Shown one piece after another: positions 29,278 to 39,693 of a stretch of DNA of 64,000 nucleotides. A program made the position numbers and the translations under genes. The number at the start of each line of letters is the position of its first letter. Position 1 is the stretch's first letter. The notes under the pieces were generated by a model. It had not been told where the DNA came from. It did no database searches and saw only the letters and a list, made by a program, of their open reading frames with translations. The DNA is taken from contig NZ_CP077091.1 in the NCBI RefSeq assembly GCF_014268595.2, positions 2,998,501-3,062,500 on the forward strand. Reading direction: 5' to 3'. Source of the stretch: Pseudomonas hamedanensis (GTDB lineage: Bacteria; Pseudomonadota; Gammaproteobacteria; Pseudomonadales; Pseudomonadaceae).

Positions 29278-29745
29278 TCATTTGGCGTCTTTGCTAACGG
29301 TATTGAGCAGGAATTTACCGATCAGGTCTTCCAGTACCAGTGACGACTGCGTGTCGTGGATGGTTCCGCCATCCTTCAACTGGGTGTCTTCGCCGCCGAC
29401 ACTGATACCGATGTATTTCTCGCCCAGCAGACCCGCGGTCAGGATAGACGCTGTGGAATCAACCGGCAGGTTGTCGACCTTTTTATCCACTTGCAGCGTG
29501 ACCCGACCGGTGAAGCTGTCGCGATCCAGATCGATTGCCGTGACCTTGCCGATGGTTACACCGGCCATGGTCACTTTGGCTCTGACCGTCAAACCGGCGA
29601 TATTGTCGAAATAGGCATACAGTTTATAAGTGTCGGTGGACGAAGTCGCAGACAGGCCACTGACCCGCAAGGCGAGCAGCAGCAAAGCCAGGATCCCTGC
29701 CAGCAGGAACAGGCCGACACCGATTTCCAGGGTGCGGTTTTGCAT
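29278..29745 (-). CDS. mlaD: MlaD, MCE-domain lipid-binding subunit
   Basis: 155 residues. One N-terminal membrane helix (about 7-27) and an MCE domain (about 38-115, YFDNIAGLTVRAKVTMAGV). MlaD forms a hexameric ring in the periplasm with a lipid channel. Overlaps the mlaE stop by one base. Domain order is normal. Confidence 0.95.
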   Translation of the reverse strand: MQNRTLEIGVGLFLLAGILALLLLALRVSGLSATSSTDTYKLYAYFDNIAGLTVRAKVTMAGVTIGKVTAIDLDRDSFTGRVTLQVDKKVDNLPVDSTASILTAGLLGEKYIGISVGGEDTQLKDGGTIHDTQSSLVLEDLIGKFLLNTVSKDAK

Positions 29746-30542
29746 CAGAAATCTCCAAACATCAAAGCGGTCAGAATAAAGTCCAGGCCGAGCACTGCCA
29801 GCGAGGCAAACACCACGGTCTTGGTAGTGGCACGACTGATCCCCTCGGAAGTGGGCTCACAGTCATAGCCTTGAAATACGGCGATCCAGGTCACGACAAA
29901 GGCGAAAACGATGCTTTTGATCACTCCGTTGAGCACGTCGTCGACGAAGTTCACGCTGTTCTGCATGTTCGCCCAGTAGGAGCCTTCATACACGCCCAGC
30001 CAGTCGACGGCCACCCACGAACCGCCCCAGATGCCCACCACACTGAAGATCATCGCCAGCACTGGCAGGGAAATGAAACCAGCCCACAGCCGCGGGGCGA
30101 TGATGTACTTGAGCGGATCGACACCGATCATCTCCAGGCTGGACAACTGCTCGGTGGACTTCATGTTGCCAATTTCGGCTGTCAGCGCCGAACCGGCGCG
30201 CCCGGCAAACAGCAACGCTGTGACCACCGGACCCAGCTCGCGCAACAGCGTCAGGGCAACCATCTGCCCCACCGCCTGCTCGGAACCATAACTCGACAAA
30301 ATACTGAAGCCCTGCAGGGCCAGGACCATGCCGATAAAGATGCCGGAGACCACGATGATCACCAGCGACATGACGCCTACCGAATGCAGCTGTTTGACCA
30401 GCAGGCCAAAACCGCCGCTGATGCCGCCGCGGCCCAGCAAGGCATGAAACAGGAACAAGGTCGCACGACCAAACACCGCAACGGCGTCGATCGCCGCTTC
30501 GCCAAACCGGCGCACGCGTTCTATCAATGAAATTCTGCGCAT
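29745..30542 (-). CDS. mlaE: MlaE, permease subunit
   Basis: 265 residues, inner-membrane permease with five to six hydrophobic segments (for example about 50-75, 95-120, 150-170, 200-220, 240-262). Family marks: [25 protein letters not shown] and [22 protein letters not shown]. It forms the transmembrane dimer of the MlaFEDB ABC transporter. Overlaps mlaF and mlaD by one base each. Confidence 0.95.
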   Translation of the reverse strand: MRRISLIERVRRFGEAAIDAVAVFGRATLFLFHALLGRGGISGGFGLLVKQLHSVGVMSLVIIVVSGIFIGMVLALQGFSILSSYGSEQAVGQMVALTLLRELGPVVTALLFAGRAGSALTAEIGNMKSTEQLSSLEMIGVDPLKYIIAPRLWAGFISLPVLAMIFSVVGIWGGSWVAVDWLGVYEGSYWANMQNSVNFVDDVLNGVIKSIVFAFVVTWIAVFQGYDCEPTSEGISRATTKTVVFASLAVLGLDFILTALMFGDF

Positions 30543-31351
30543 CAGCGCTTCCCCAGAAGATCTGCGCGGTAATCCGTCGCTGGAAAGTGATACGGCACCG
30601 GGCCATCAGGGTCGCCGGTCATAAACTGACGAATGCGCGGTTCTTGCGAGTTCATCAACTCGTCCGGCGTGCCCTGCCCCAGCACCTGGCCGTCGCCCAC
30701 GACGTAGATGTAGTCGGCGATACTCGCGGTTTCTGCCAGGTCGTGGGAGACCACGATACTGGTGATCCCCAGCGCATCGTTGAGCAGACGGATCAGGCGC
30801 ACCAGCACGCCCATGGCGATGGGGTCCTGGCCGACAAAGGGCTCGTCGTACATGAGAATCTGCGGATCCAGCGCAATGGCACGCGCCAGTGCCACACGGC
30901 GTTTCATACCGCCGGACAATTCATCGGGCATCAAATCGATGGCGCCACGCAAACCCACCGCCTGCAATTTGAGCAGAACGATATCGCGAATCATGTCTTC
31001 CGGCAGTTGGGTATGCACACGCAGGGGGAACGCCACGTTCTCGAAGACATCGAGATCGGTAAACAGCGCGCCACTCTGAAACAGCACGCCCATGTGCTTG
31101 CGCGCATCGAACAGATCACTGCGCGACAGCGTCGGCAGGTTCTGGCCGTTGACCCAGACTTCGCCGCTGGACGGGCGCAACTGCGCGCCCATCATGCGCA
31201 ACAGCGTGGTCTTGCCACACCCGGAAGGCCCCATGATGCCGGTGACTTTGCCGCGCGGGATGCGAATATCGACGTTATTGAAAATGCTGCGCGCACCGCG
31301 CTTGAAGGAAACTCCCTTCAGCTCGACCGCGTAGGCGTTATCGGCACTCAT
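30542..31351 (-). CDS. mlaF: MlaF, ATPase subunit
   Basis: 269 residues, ABC ATPase: Walker [10 protein letters not shown] near 42-50, signature [14 protein letters not shown] near 144-157, Walker B ILMYDEP near 164-170, and the switch His in VVSHD. First gene of the mlaFEDCB operon, which keeps outer-membrane lipid asymmetry. Divergent from kdsD, with 274 bases between them. Confidence 0.96.
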   Translation of the reverse strand: MSADNAYAVELKGVSFKRGARSIFNNVDIRIPRGKVTGIMGPSGCGKTTLLRMMGAQLRPSSGEVWVNGQNLPTLSRSDLFDARKHMGVLFQSGALFTDLDVFENVAFPLRVHTQLPEDMIRDIVLLKLQAVGLRGAIDLMPDELSGGMKRRVALARAIALDPQILMYDEPFVGQDPIAMGVLVRLIRLLNDALGITSIVVSHDLAETASIADYIYVVGDGQVLGQGTPDELMNSQEPRIRQFMTGDPDGPVPYHFPATDYRADLLGKR

Positions 31352-31625
31352 CTAAACTCCTTGCGATGCAGCCTCTCACTTGGATGCCAGGCTTTCAGTG
31401 GAAAGCACCTACATCCCGGGCAGGCCGAACTGGCGGCGAACTATATCACTGCAAAGGCCAAGCGCCCAAGCCTGAACCCCTCGCAGATCAGCGACATGAG
31501 AGGGTCGCCGCTTCTTTTAGAGGGTTTTGGTAACGAGTAATGACAAAGCACGACGAACTTACGTGAGGCTTTGCAACTAAACCGCTATAATCGCCGCCTT
31601 TTCATCGGGCTAAACGATTCCTGAC

Positions 31626-32600
31626 ATGAGCAAAACCCGCGACCTGATTCAATCGGCACAACGCACCATCCGCCTCGAAGTGGAAGCCGTTCAAGGCTTG
31701 ATGCCCCATATCGACGCCGATTTCGTGCGCGCCTGCGAGATGATTCTGGCCAGCAAGGGGCGTGTGGTCGTGGTCGGCATGGGCAAATCGGGGCACATCG
31801 GCAACAAGATTGCCGCCACCCTGGCCAGCACCGGCACCCCGGCGTTTTTCGTGCACCCGGCCGAAGCCAGCCACGGCGATATGGGCATGATCACTCGCGA
31901 CGACGTGATCCTGGCCCTGTCGAACTCCGGCTCGACCAATGAAATCGTGACCTTGCTGCCCCTGATCAAACGCCTGGGCATCCAGTTGATCAGCCTCACC
32001 GGTAACCCGCAGTCGCCGTTGGCGAAGGCCGCCGAGGTCAATCTCAACGTTCACGTCGAGCACGAAGCCTGCCCGCTGAACCTGGCGCCGACCTCGTCGA
32101 CGACGGCAGCGCTGGTCATGGGCGACGCCCTGGCGGTGGCGCTGCTGGAGGCGCGCGGCTTTACCGCTGAAGACTTCGCCTTCTCTCATCCGGGCGGAGC
32201 GCTTGGGCGTCGTCTGCTGCTGAAAGTGGAAAACGTCATGCACGCCGGCCAGGAGCTGCCGCAGGTGCAACGCGGCACTTTGCTCAAGGACGCGCTGATG
32301 GAGATGACCCGCAAGGGCCTCGGCATGACCGTCATCCTTGAAGCCGACGGCAGGCTCGCCGGGATCTTCACCGACGGCGACTTGCGTCGCACCCTGGATC
32401 GCGCCATCGATATCCGCAGCGCCACCATTGATCAGGTGATGACCGCGCACGGCAAGACCGCCCGGCCCGAGATGCTCGCCGCCGAAGCCCTGAAAATCAT
32501 GGAAGACCACCGAATCAACGCCCTGGTAGTCGTCGACGAGGAGGACCGCCCGATCGGCGCCTTCAACCTCTCCGATCTGCTGCGCGCAGGAGTCATGTAA
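31626..32600 (+). CDS. kdsD: Arabinose-5-phosphate isomerase
   Basis: 324 residues: SIS sugar-isomerase domain (about 35-175, VVVGMGKSGHIGNKIAATLAS; SNSGSTNE) followed by two CBS domains (about 205-320). It makes D-arabinose 5-phosphate from ribulose 5-phosphate for Kdo synthesis. TATAAT at 31586-31591 may be the -10, but no matching -35 is clear. The stop overlaps the kdsC ATG by one base. Confidence 0.96.
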   Translation: MSKTRDLIQSAQRTIRLEVEAVQGLMPHIDADFVRACEMILASKGRVVVVGMGKSGHIGNKIAATLASTGTPAFFVHPAEASHGDMGMITRDDVILALSNSGSTNEIVTLLPLIKRLGIQLISLTGNPQSPLAKAAEVNLNVHVEHEACPLNLAPTSSTTAALVMGDALAVALLEARGFTAEDFAFSHPGGALGRRLLLKVENVMHAGQELPQVQRGTLLKDALMEMTRKGLGMTVILEADGRLAGIFTDGDLRRTLDRAIDIRSATIDQVMTAHGKTARPEMLAAEALKIMEDHRINALVVVDEEDRPIGAFNLSDLLRAGVM

Positions 32601-33124
32601 TGAGCAACGATCTGCTGCAACGCGGCAAAGCGATCAAACTGGCAGTCTTCGACGTCGATGGCGTCCTTACCGACGGACGTCTGTATTTCCTCGAAGACGG
32701 CAGCGAGTTCAAGACGTTCAACACCCTCGACGGCCAGGGCATCAAAATGCTGATGAATGCCGGCGTGCAGACGGCTATCATCAGTGGTCGCAAAACCCCG
32801 GTGGTCGAGCGCCGAGCGAAAAACCTCGGCATTCCTCATCTGTTTCAGGGGCGCGAGGACAAACTGGTCGTTCTCGACGGCCTGCTGGCCCAACTGGGCC
32901 TAAGCTATGAACAGGTCGCCTACCTCGGTGACGATCTGCCTGACCTGCCGGTGATCCGCCGCGTGGGCCTGGGCATGGCCGTTGCCAACGCTGCCGATTT
33001 CGTCCGCGAACATGCCCACGGCGTGACCCGCGCCCGCGGCGGCGAAGGTGCCGCCCGCGAGTTCTGCGAATTGATCCTGCGCGCCCAGGGCCGCCTCGAT
33101 GCGGCCAACGCCGCGTACCTGTGA
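32600..33124 (+). CDS. kdsC: Kdo-8-phosphate phosphatase
   Basis: 174 residues, capless HAD hydrolase that acts as a tetramer. Nucleophile Asp18 and Asp20 in FDVDGVLTDG; IISGRK and GDDLPDLP complete the site. It removes phosphate from Kdo 8-phosphate. Overlaps kdsD at its start, and lptC follows at once. Confidence 0.96.
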   Translation: MSNDLLQRGKAIKLAVFDVDGVLTDGRLYFLEDGSEFKTFNTLDGQGIKMLMNAGVQTAIISGRKTPVVERRAKNLGIPHLFQGREDKLVVLDGLLAQLGLSYEQVAYLGDDLPDLPVIRRVGLGMAVANAADFVREHAHGVTRARGGEGAAREFCELILRAQGRLDAANAAYL

Positions 33125-33132
33125 GCCAAGCC

Positions 33133-33705
33133 ATGTTTAGCAAAAAGTTTCGCAACTTCCTGCTGTTCGGCTGCATCGCTGCGATCTTCGCTGCGGTCGG
33201 CTATTGGAATATCAGCCCGGAGCGCTTTCTCGACAAGCCGCCGGTGTCGACCGCCGAAAACCCGATCGACTGGTACGCGACCAACACGCACACCATTCAG
33301 TATCTGCCGGACGGCAAAGTGCAGTACGAGATGACCTCCGACAAGGCCGAGCACGTCAAGGCTACCGACGTCACCTTGGTCACCAAACCGGACTTGAACA
33401 TGTATCGCGGCACCGACTTCCCATGGCACGTGACCAGTGAGCGCGGCGAAGTGAATTCGGGCGGTACCGAAGTGGAATTGATCGACTCGGTGCGCGTACA
33501 GCGTACCGATGAGAAAAATCGCGGCACCCTGATCACCAGCACCCGCATGACCGTGTTCCCGCAGCAAGAATATGCGCAGACCGCGCAACCCGTTAGAATC
33601 GAGGGCGCTGGCGGTGTATCGACTGGCGTCGGAATGAAAGCGTACCTGAAGGAAAGCAGGATACACCTGCAATCGAACGTAAGAGGACAGTATGAGGCTC
33701 GTTAA
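33133..33705 (+). CDS. lptC: LPS export protein LptC
   Basis: 190 residues from the ATG at 33133. One N-terminal membrane anchor (about 7-25), then the periplasmic beta-jellyroll (YLPDGKVQYEMTSDKAEHV, GTDFPWHVTSERGEV, GTLITSTRMTVFPQQ). It bridges the LptBFG transporter to LptA. A GTG at 33121, overlapping the kdsC stop, would add four residues; the ATG fits the family better. The end overlaps the lptA start by 14 bases. Confidence 0.93.
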   Translation: MFSKKFRNFLLFGCIAAIFAAVGYWNISPERFLDKPPVSTAENPIDWYATNTHTIQYLPDGKVQYEMTSDKAEHVKATDVTLVTKPDLNMYRGTDFPWHVTSERGEVNSGGTEVELIDSVRVQRTDEKNRGTLITSTRMTVFPQQEYAQTAQPVRIEGAGGVSTGVGMKAYLKESRIHLQSNVRGQYEAR

Positions 33706-34237
33706 AACCCTCCCTATTTTGCTCAGTCTGGGCGCAGCACTGGGAAGCGTGAGCGCCTGGTCCCTGCCGAACGATCAGCAGCAACCGATCCGCATTCAGG
33801 CCGACGACGCCCAACTGGACGACAAGAATGGCATTGCCACCTATAAAGGTGACGTGATCATTACCCAGGGTTCGATGATCGTCAAAGGCAATACCGTGAC
33901 CATCACCCGCACCCAGGCCGGCGATATCGATGTGGTAACTTCGGTCGGCAACCTGGCCTACTTCGAACAACTGCAGACCGCTGGCGACAGCAAGCCCGTA
34001 CAGGGCTGGGGCGTGACGATCCAGTACCACGCCGCGCAGAACCGCGTCGTGCTGATCGACAAGGCCAAGGTTGTCGACAAAGACAACAACACCACCCAAG
34101 GCGAGAAAATCGTCTACGACACCGTGAAGAAACTCGCCAGCGCCGGTCGCGCCACGGGCAGCAAAGTCACCGAAGCGCGTCCGCGCATCGACATGGTGAT
34201 CCAGCCGAAGAAGAAAACCGACGAGAAAACCCAGTAA
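33692..34237 (+). CDS. lptA: LPS transport periplasmic protein LptA
   Basis: 181 residues with a signal peptide (about 1-23, cleavage near VSA-WSLP). OstA-like jellyroll ([32 protein letters not shown]) ending in a Lys-rich tail. It forms the periplasmic bridge that carries LPS to LptDE. Overlaps both neighbours, so it is tightly coupled. Confidence 0.95.
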   Translation: MRLVKTLPILLSLGAALGSVSAWSLPNDQQQPIRIQADDAQLDDKNGIATYKGDVIITQGSMIVKGNTVTITRTQAGDIDVVTSVGNLAYFEQLQTAGDSKPVQGWGVTIQYHAAQNRVVLIDKAKVVDKDNNTTQGEKIVYDTVKKLASAGRATGSKVTEARPRIDMVIQPKKKTDEKTQ

Positions 34238-34962
34238 TGGCAACTCTGAAAGCTCAGCACCTGGCCAAGGCCTATAAAAGCCGCCAGGTCGTGCGTGACG
34301 TCAGCCTGTCGATCGACAGCGGCCAGATCGTCGGCCTGCTCGGTCCGAACGGCGCCGGCAAGACGACCTGCTTTTACATGATCGTGGGCCTGGTGCAGGC
34401 CGATCAGGGTCGAGTGCTGATCGATGATCTGGACGTCAGCCACCAGCCGATGCACGGTCGCGCCAAGGCCGGTATCGGCTATCTGCCGCAAGAAGCGTCG
34501 ATCTTCCGCAAACTGTCGGTGGCCGACAACATCATGGCGATCCTTGAGACCCGTCAGGAACTCGACAAGGCCGGCCGTCGCAAGGAGCTGGAAAGCCTGC
34601 TGCAGGAATTCCACATCAGCCACATTCGCGACAACCTCGGCATGAGCCTGTCCGGCGGTGAGCGTCGCCGTGTGGAAATCGCTCGCGCCCTCGCCACCGC
34701 GCCGAAATTTATCCTGCTCGACGAACCGTTCGCCGGTGTCGACCCGATCTCGGTCGGCGACATCAAGCAAATCATTCACCATCTCAAGGCCAAGGGCATC
34801 GGTGTTCTGATCACCGACCACAACGTCCGTGAGACCCTGGATATCTGCGAAACCGCCTATATCGTCAACGATGGCCAACTGATCGCTGAAGGCGATGCGC
34901 AAACCATTCTGGCCAACGATCTGGTCAAGGAAGTGTATCTGGGTCACGAATTCCGCCTGTAA
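34237..34962 (+). CDS. lptB: LPS export ATPase LptB
   Basis: 241 residues, ABC ATPase: Walker [10 protein letters not shown] near 38-46, signature [15 protein letters not shown] near 138-152, Walker [14 protein letters not shown]. Powers LPS extraction with LptFG, which are encoded elsewhere. A GC-rich hairpin (34971-34990) without a T run follows the stop; some transcripts may continue into rpoN. Confidence 0.97.
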   Translation: MATLKAQHLAKAYKSRQVVRDVSLSIDSGQIVGLLGPNGAGKTTCFYMIVGLVQADQGRVLIDDLDVSHQPMHGRAKAGIGYLPQEASIFRKLSVADNIMAILETRQELDKAGRRKELESLLQEFHISHIRDNLGMSLSGGERRRVEIARALATAPKFILLDEPFAGVDPISVGDIKQIIHHLKAKGIGVLITDHNVRETLDICETAYIVNDGQLIAEGDAQTILANDLVKEVYLGHEFRL

Positions 34963-35066
34963 GCGACAGTGCCCGGTGAGCCGCCCGGGCGCCGTATCGA
35001 TTCGAGCCGGAATTTAATACGCTTTAATTGTTACAGCGCTCTAGGCAAACACTTCAGTTTCAGGCA

Positions 35067-35072
35067 TATAAT
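35067..35072 (+). promoter_or_regulatory. Possible -10 element upstream of rpoN
   Basis: A perfect TATAAT lies 77 bases before the rpoN ATG in an AT-rich stretch. A -35 candidate TAGGCA is 19 bases upstream, longer than ideal. A small GGCGCTTCGGCGCC hairpin follows in the leader at 35086-35099. Confidence 0.35.
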
Positions 35073-35148
35073 TTGCTTAAGTTTGGCGCTTCGGCGCCCT
35101 GTAGTGGATGGCGCATAGCGCCGGCGAATAAGGTGTTAAGCCCCTGCC

Positions 35149-36639
35149 ATGAAACCATCGCTAGTCTTGAGAATGGGCCAGCAGCTGACGATGACACCGC
35201 AGCTGCAACAGGCCATCCGCCTGCTCCAATTGTCCACCCTGGATCTGCAACAGGAAATCCAGGAGGCCCTGGAATCCAATCCGATGCTCGAACGCCAGGA
35301 AGAAGGCGACGACTTCGACAATTCCGACCCGCTGGCCGACAGCACCGAACAAAAGCCCGCCGAAATTCAGGAACCGTCCTACCAGGAAGCCGCCCCGACG
35401 GTGGATAACCTCGAGGAAGGCGAATGGAACGAGCGCATCCCTAACGAACTTCCGGTCGATACCGCCTGGGAAGACGTCTACCAGACCAGCGCCAGCAGCC
35501 TGCCCAGCAGCGATGACGACGAGTGGGATTTCACCACCCGCACATCCGTTGGCGAAAGCCTGCAAAGCCATCTGCTGTGGCAACTGAATCTCGCGCCGAT
35601 GTCCGACACCGACCGGCTGATCGCCGTGACACTGATCGATTGCATCAACAATCAGGGCTATCTCGACGAAACCCTCGACGAGATCCTTGAAGCATTCGAT
35701 CCGGAACTGGACATCGAGCTGGACGAAATCGAAGCCGTCCTGCATCGCATCCAGCAGTTCGAACCCGCCGGCATCGGCGCCCGCAACCTCAGCGAGTGCC
35801 TGCTGCTGCAACTGCGTCAGTTGCCGGCCCGGACGCCGTGGCTGGCCGAGGCCAAACGTCTGGTCGCCGATTACATCGACCTGCTGGGCAGCCGCGATTA
35901 CAGCCAGTTGATGCGCCGCATGAAGCTCAAGGAAGATGAGCTGCGCCAGGTCATCGAACTGGTTCAGAGCCTTAATCCGCGTCCGGGCTCGCAGATCGAG
36001 TCCACCGAAGCCGAGTACGTCATCCCCGATGTTATCGTGCGCAAGGACAACGAACGCTGGCTGGTCGAGCTGAATCAGGAATCCGTACCGCGTCTGCGCG
36101 TCAACGCCCAGTACGCCGGCTTCGTCAAGCGCGCCGACACCAGCGCCGACAACACCTTCATGCGCAATCAGTTGCAGGAAGCGCGCTGGTTCATCAAGAG
36201 CCTGCAAAGCCGCAACGAAACCCTGATGAAAGTGGCCACGCAGATTGTCGAGCACCAACGCGGCTTCCTGGAATATGGCGACGAAGCGATGAAGCCGCTG
36301 GTCCTGCATGACATCGCCGAAGCCGTAGGCATGCATGAATCGACGATTTCCCGGGTGACCACGCAGAAATTCATGCATACCCCACGCGGTATTTATGAAC
36401 TGAAATACTTTTTCTCCAGCCACGTCAGCACCTCCGAAGGCGGCGAATGCTCGTCCACGGCGATCCGCGCGATCATTAAAAAACTGGTTGCCGCGGAAAA
36501 TCAGAAAAAGCCGTTGAGCGACAGCAAGATCGCTGGTTTACTGGAGGCACAAGGCATTCAGGTGGCTCGCCGCACGGTCGCCAAGTACCGCGAATCCCTC
36601 GGGATCGCGCCTTCGAGCGAGCGCAAACGGTTGATGTAA
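35149..36639 (+). CDS. rpoN: RNA polymerase sigma-54 factor
   Basis: 496 residues. The Gln-rich region I activator-response segment is at the start ([21 protein letters not shown]), then an acidic region II (about 50-120), the core-binding domain, the HTH ([20 protein letters not shown]) and the RpoN box [10 protein letters not shown] near the C-terminus. It directs -24/-12 promoters for nitrogen, motility and other genes. Standard neighbours lptB and hpf. Confidence 0.98.
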   Translation: MKPSLVLRMGQQLTMTPQLQQAIRLLQLSTLDLQQEIQEALESNPMLERQEEGDDFDNSDPLADSTEQKPAEIQEPSYQEAAPTVDNLEEGEWNERIPNELPVDTAWEDVYQTSASSLPSSDDDEWDFTTRTSVGESLQSHLLWQLNLAPMSDTDRLIAVTLIDCINNQGYLDETLDEILEAFDPELDIELDEIEAVLHRIQQFEPAGIGARNLSECLLLQLRQLPARTPWLAEAKRLVADYIDLLGSRDYSQLMRRMKLKEDELRQVIELVQSLNPRPGSQIESTEAEYVIPDVIVRKDNERWLVELNQESVPRLRVNAQYAGFVKRADTSADNTFMRNQLQEARWFIKSLQSRNETLMKVATQIVEHQRGFLEYGDEAMKPLVLHDIAEAVGMHESTISRVTTQKFMHTPRGIYELKYFFSSHVSTSEGGECSSTAIRAIIKKLVAAENQKKPLSDSKIAGLLEAQGIQVARRTVAKYRESLGIAPSSERKRLM

Positions 36640-36660
36640 GCCACGTTACAGCGTTCCAGT

Positions 36661-36680
36661 GGCAGGCTTTTCGGCCTGCC
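36661..36680. terminator. Hairpin between rpoN and hpf
   Basis: GGCAGGC and GCCTGCC enclose a 6-base loop, 22 bases after the rpoN stop. No strong T run follows, so it may only attenuate read-through into hpf. Confidence 0.5.
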
Positions 36681-36712
36681 GCTTTATGCACTGGCAACGA
36701 AGGAGAAGCTGT

Positions 36713-37021
36713 ATGCAAGTCAACATCAGTGGACACCAACTGGAAGTGACCGAACCTCTGCGCACCTACATCGGCGAAAAACTCGACCGACTGGAGCGGC
36801 ATTTCGACAAGATCACCAACGTGCAAGTCATATTGAATGTCGAGAAGCTCAAGCAGAAAATCGAAGCCACGCTGCATATTCCCGGCGGAGAAGTAGTTGC
36901 CAATGCCGAGCATGACGACATGTATGCCGCCATTGACCTGCTCACCGACAAGCTGGATCGCCAACTCAAAAAGCATAAGGAAAAGACCCAAAGCCTCCTC
37001 CAGGGCGCGACCGGTCGTTAA
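36713..37021 (+). CDS. hpf: Ribosome hibernation promoting factor
   Basis: 102 residues from the ATG at 36713, preceded by AAGGAGAAG. Short HPF/YhbH type (MQVNISGHQLEVTEPLRTYI, ATLHIPGGEVVANAEHDDMYAAID). It binds the 30S decoding site and promotes 100S dimers in stationary phase. Conserved between rpoN and ptsN. Confidence 0.96.
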   Translation: MQVNISGHQLEVTEPLRTYIGEKLDRLERHFDKITNVQVILNVEKLKQKIEATLHIPGGEVVANAEHDDMYAAIDLLTDKLDRQLKKHKEKTQSLLQGATGR

Positions 37022-37033
37022 CCCCCCTATCCC

Positions 37034-37498
37034 ATGATCCGACTTGAAACCATCCTGACCCCCGGCCGTTCCCAAGTGAACGCGCCGGGCGGCAGCAAGA
37101 AAAAAGCCCTCGAACAGATTGCCAACCTGATCCACCGCGAAGTGCCGGATTTGGCGATGCAGGATGTCTTCGAGGCCCTGGTTGCCCGTGAAAAACTCGG
37201 TTCCACCGGTTTTGGCAACGGCATCGCCATTCCCCACTGCCGCCTCAAGGGTTGCCAGTCGCCGATCAGCGCGCTGATGCACCTTGAAGCCCCGATTGAT
37301 TTCGACGCCATCGATGGCGCCCCGGTGGACCTGCTGTTCGTGTTGCTGGTACCGGAAGCTGCGACCGATGCACACCTGGAATTGCTGCGCCAGATCGCCA
37401 GCATGCTCGATCGCAAGGAAGTGCGCGACAGACTGCGCAGCGCGCCAAGCAGCGAAGCGCTGTACAAAGTCGTCCTGGACGAACAGAACGGGCACTAA
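37034..37498 (+). CDS. ptsN: PTS nitrogen regulatory protein EIIA-Ntr
   Basis: 154 residues, EIIA fructose/Ntr fold. The phosphorylated histidine is His68 in GIAIPHCRL. It receives phosphate from the HPr-like PtsO/NPr made by the last gene of this cluster; EI-Ntr (PtsP) is elsewhere. It controls potassium, carbon-nitrogen balance and stress. Two bases separate it from rapZ. Confidence 0.96.
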   Translation: MIRLETILTPGRSQVNAPGGSKKKALEQIANLIHREVPDLAMQDVFEALVAREKLGSTGFGNGIAIPHCRLKGCQSPISALMHLEAPIDFDAIDGAPVDLLFVLLVPEAATDAHLELLRQIASMLDRKEVRDRLRSAPSSEALYKVVLDEQNGH

Positions 37499-37500
37499 TC

Positions 37501-38358
37501 ATGCGTTTGATCATCGTCAGTGGCCGTTCGGGCTCGGGTAAAAGTACCGCCCTGAATGTCCTTGAGGACAACGGCTATTACTGCATCGATAACCTGCCGG
37601 CTGGCCTGCTGCCGGAACTGGCCGAACGCGCGCTGATCCACACCGAACTGGCACAGCCGCTGGTCGCCGTGTCGATCGATGCGCGCAATCTGCCGAGCCA
37701 CCTGTCGCGCTTCCCTGAACTGCTCGAAGATGCCCGGAGCAAGCACATTCAGTGCGATGTGCTGTATCTGGATGCCGACGAAGAAACCCTGCTCAAGCGT
37801 TTCTCCGAGACGCGCCGTCGTCACCCGCTGAGCAATGCCGACCGTTCGCTGGCCGAGGCGATCAAGGATGAAAGCGCCCTGCTCGGCCCGATTGCCGATC
37901 TGGCTGACCTGAAGATCAACACCACGCACCTGAACCTCTATCAGTTGCGCGACACCATCAAGTTGCGTCTGCTGAACCAGCCGGAGCCGGGTACGGCGTT
38001 TCTGGTCGAGTCGTTTGGCTTCAAGCGCGGCATGCCGGTCGACGCCGACCTGGTCTTTGATGTGCGCTGCCTGCCCAACCCGTACTGGAAACCGGAGCTG
38101 CGCGAGCAGTCCGGTCTCGACGCGCCGGTGGCCGAGTATCTGGCGGAACAGCCGGATGTCGAAGAAATGTATCAGGACATCTTCGCCTACCTGCACAAGT
38201 GGCTGCCGCGCTTCGCCGCGAGCAATCGCGCCTACGTCACCGTTGCCATTGGCTGTACCGGCGGGCACCACCGCTCTGTCTACCTGACCGAACGCCTGGG
38301 TCAGGCCCTGCAAAAAACCTTGAAGAACGTCCAGGTTCGCCACCGCGACCTCACCTAA
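37501..38358 (+). CDS. rapZ: RNase adapter protein RapZ
   Basis: 285 residues. Walker A GRSGSGKS at residues 8-15, Walker B-like region, and the C-terminal RNA-binding domain with [12 protein letters not shown] near 250-261. In enterics, RapZ guides RNase E to GlmZ sRNA; in Pseudomonas the RNA target is not clear. Normal position between ptsN and the HPr gene. Confidence 0.96.
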   Translation: MRLIIVSGRSGSGKSTALNVLEDNGYYCIDNLPAGLLPELAERALIHTELAQPLVAVSIDARNLPSHLSRFPELLEDARSKHIQCDVLYLDADEETLLKRFSETRRRHPLSNADRSLAEAIKDESALLGPIADLADLKINTTHLNLYQLRDTIKLRLLNQPEPGTAFLVESFGFKRGMPVDADLVFDVRCLPNPYWKPELREQSGLDAPVAEYLAEQPDVEEMYQDIFAYLHKWLPRFAASNRAYVTVAIGCTGGHHRSVYLTERLGQALQKTLKNVQVRHRDLT

Positions 38359-38373
38359 AGGATTCACACCGCG

Positions 38374-38649
38374 ATGCCTGCTCGTGAAATCGAAATCATC
38401 AATAAATTGGGGCTGCACGCCCGAGCGTCGGCCAAGTTCGTCGGCGTTGCCGGCAAATTTCCGGACACGACGATAAGAGTGGGCCGCACGCCCGAGAGCA
38501 CAGTGGACGGTAAAAGCATTATGGCAATGATGATGCTGGCGGCGGGCAAGGGCACCAAAATCCATTTGAGCACCGAGGGCGAGCAAGCCCAGGAAGCCAT
38601 GGACGCCCTGGTAGAACTGATCAACAACTACTTCGATGAAGGCGAGTGA
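38374..38649 (+). CDS. ptsO: HPr-like phosphocarrier of the nitrogen PTS (NPr)
   Basis: 91 residues. Phosphorylation site His15 in KLGLHARASA; the conserved Ser near 48 (DGKSIMAMM) is also present, though no HPr kinase is seen here. It passes phosphate from PtsP to PtsN. End of the kdsD-to-ptsO run, followed by a repeat element. Confidence 0.93.
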   Translation: MPAREIEIINKLGLHARASAKFVGVAGKFPDTTIRVGRTPESTVDGKSIMAMMMLAAGKGTKIHLSTEGEQAQEAMDALVELINNYFDEGE

Positions 38650-38650
38650 C

Positions 38651-38763
38651 CCTGTGGCGAGGGAGCTTGCTCCCGCTCGGCTGCGCAGCAGTCGTCAGTG
38701 CGGTGCAGCTGGAAAAAATCCAGCGGGGCCGCTTCGCAGCCCGGCGGGAGCAAGCTCCCACAC
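38651..38763. repeat. Palindromic element, tgtggcgagggagcttgctc family
   Basis: Arms ggagcttgctcccgc and gcgggagcaagctccc enclose inner GC-rich dyads with gctgcgcagc and gccgcttcgcagc. It lies between the convergent ptsO and ZIP transporter genes. Same family as 62587-62681. Confidence 0.85.
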
Positions 38764-38769
38764 CACAGC

Positions 38770-39663
38770 TCAACCCAACGCCGTATCCATGACCATCATC
38801 AGACAAAACCCGATCAACAAACCGAGACTCGCCAGCTTGTCATGACCATGACGGCGCGACTCCGGGATCACTTCGTGAGTGACCACCAGCAACATCGCCC
38901 CCGCCGCCAGTGCCAATCCCAGCGGCAACAGCACTTGCGCCAGACTCACCAGCCAGGCACACAACACTGCGAACACCGGTTCGACCAGACCTGACGCCGC
39001 GCCGATCAGGAATGCCCTGACACGCGACATCCCCGCCCCGGCCAGCACCAACGCAATCACCAACCCCTCCGGCACATCCTGCAAGGCGATACCCATCGCC
39101 AGGCTGTCCGCTTCCGGCATACCGCCGCCAGCAGACACACCGACCGCCATGCCTTCCGGAATGTTGTGCGCGATGATGGCGAACACGAACAGCCAGATCC
39201 GCGGTGGAATCACCGGATGCTCCAGCGTGCCGATGAGCATTTGCGGCGAAGCCCCCGACAGTCTGCGATCAACCAGGTACAGACCGAGCGCGCCCAGCAG
39301 GATGCCGAAACAGATCAGTCCGCTGGCCGTCCACGGAGTCAGGCCCAGACTTTCAGCAGCGGCGATGCCCGGCACGATCAGCGAGAATGCTGTCGCCGCC
39401 AGCATGACCCCGGCACCGAACCCCAGCAAGGTGTCGCTGAGTGCTTGCGGCATGCGCCGGATCACCAGCACCGGGACCGCCCCGAGCGCCGTGCCGAGAG
39501 CGCAGATCGCACCACCCTGCAAGGCTCTGGACAGTCTCGGCGCAAGATCCAGCCATTGCAGCCCGTGCGCGACCAGCAGGGTCATGCCCGCCAACAGCAA
39601 CAGCGATCCCACGGCGTAACGAAACATACGCCCACTTGTGATCGCCAGTGTCTCAGTGCCCAT
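38770..39663 (-). CDS. ZIP-family divalent metal transporter
   Basis: 297 residues with about eight hydrophobic segments. The ZIP metal site is clear: HNIPEGMAVGVS (TM4) and DVPEGLVIALVLAG (TM5), containing the usual His/Glu ligands. ZIP proteins import zinc, manganese or iron. It starts 30 bases after the sodA stop on the same strand with no terminator between, so it is probably the last gene of the Fur-controlled operon. Manganese supply to Mn-SOD is a reasonable inference; it corresponds to PA4467. Confidence 0.92.
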   Translation of the reverse strand: MGTETLAITSGRMFRYAVGSLLLLAGMTLLVAHGLQWLDLAPRLSRALQGGAICALGTALGAVPVLVIRRMPQALSDTLLGFGAGVMLAATAFSLIVPGIAAAESLGLTPWTASGLICFGILLGALGLYLVDRRLSGASPQMLIGTLEHPVIPPRIWLFVFAIIAHNIPEGMAVGVSAGGGMPEADSLAMGIALQDVPEGLVIALVLAGAGMSRVRAFLIGAASGLVEPVFAVLCAWLVSLAQVLLPLGLALAAGAMLLVVTHEVIPESRRHGHDKLASLGLLIGFCLMMVMDTALG

Positions 39664-39693
39664 AGTCAGCCTTGAATTGTTGTTATCGGAAAC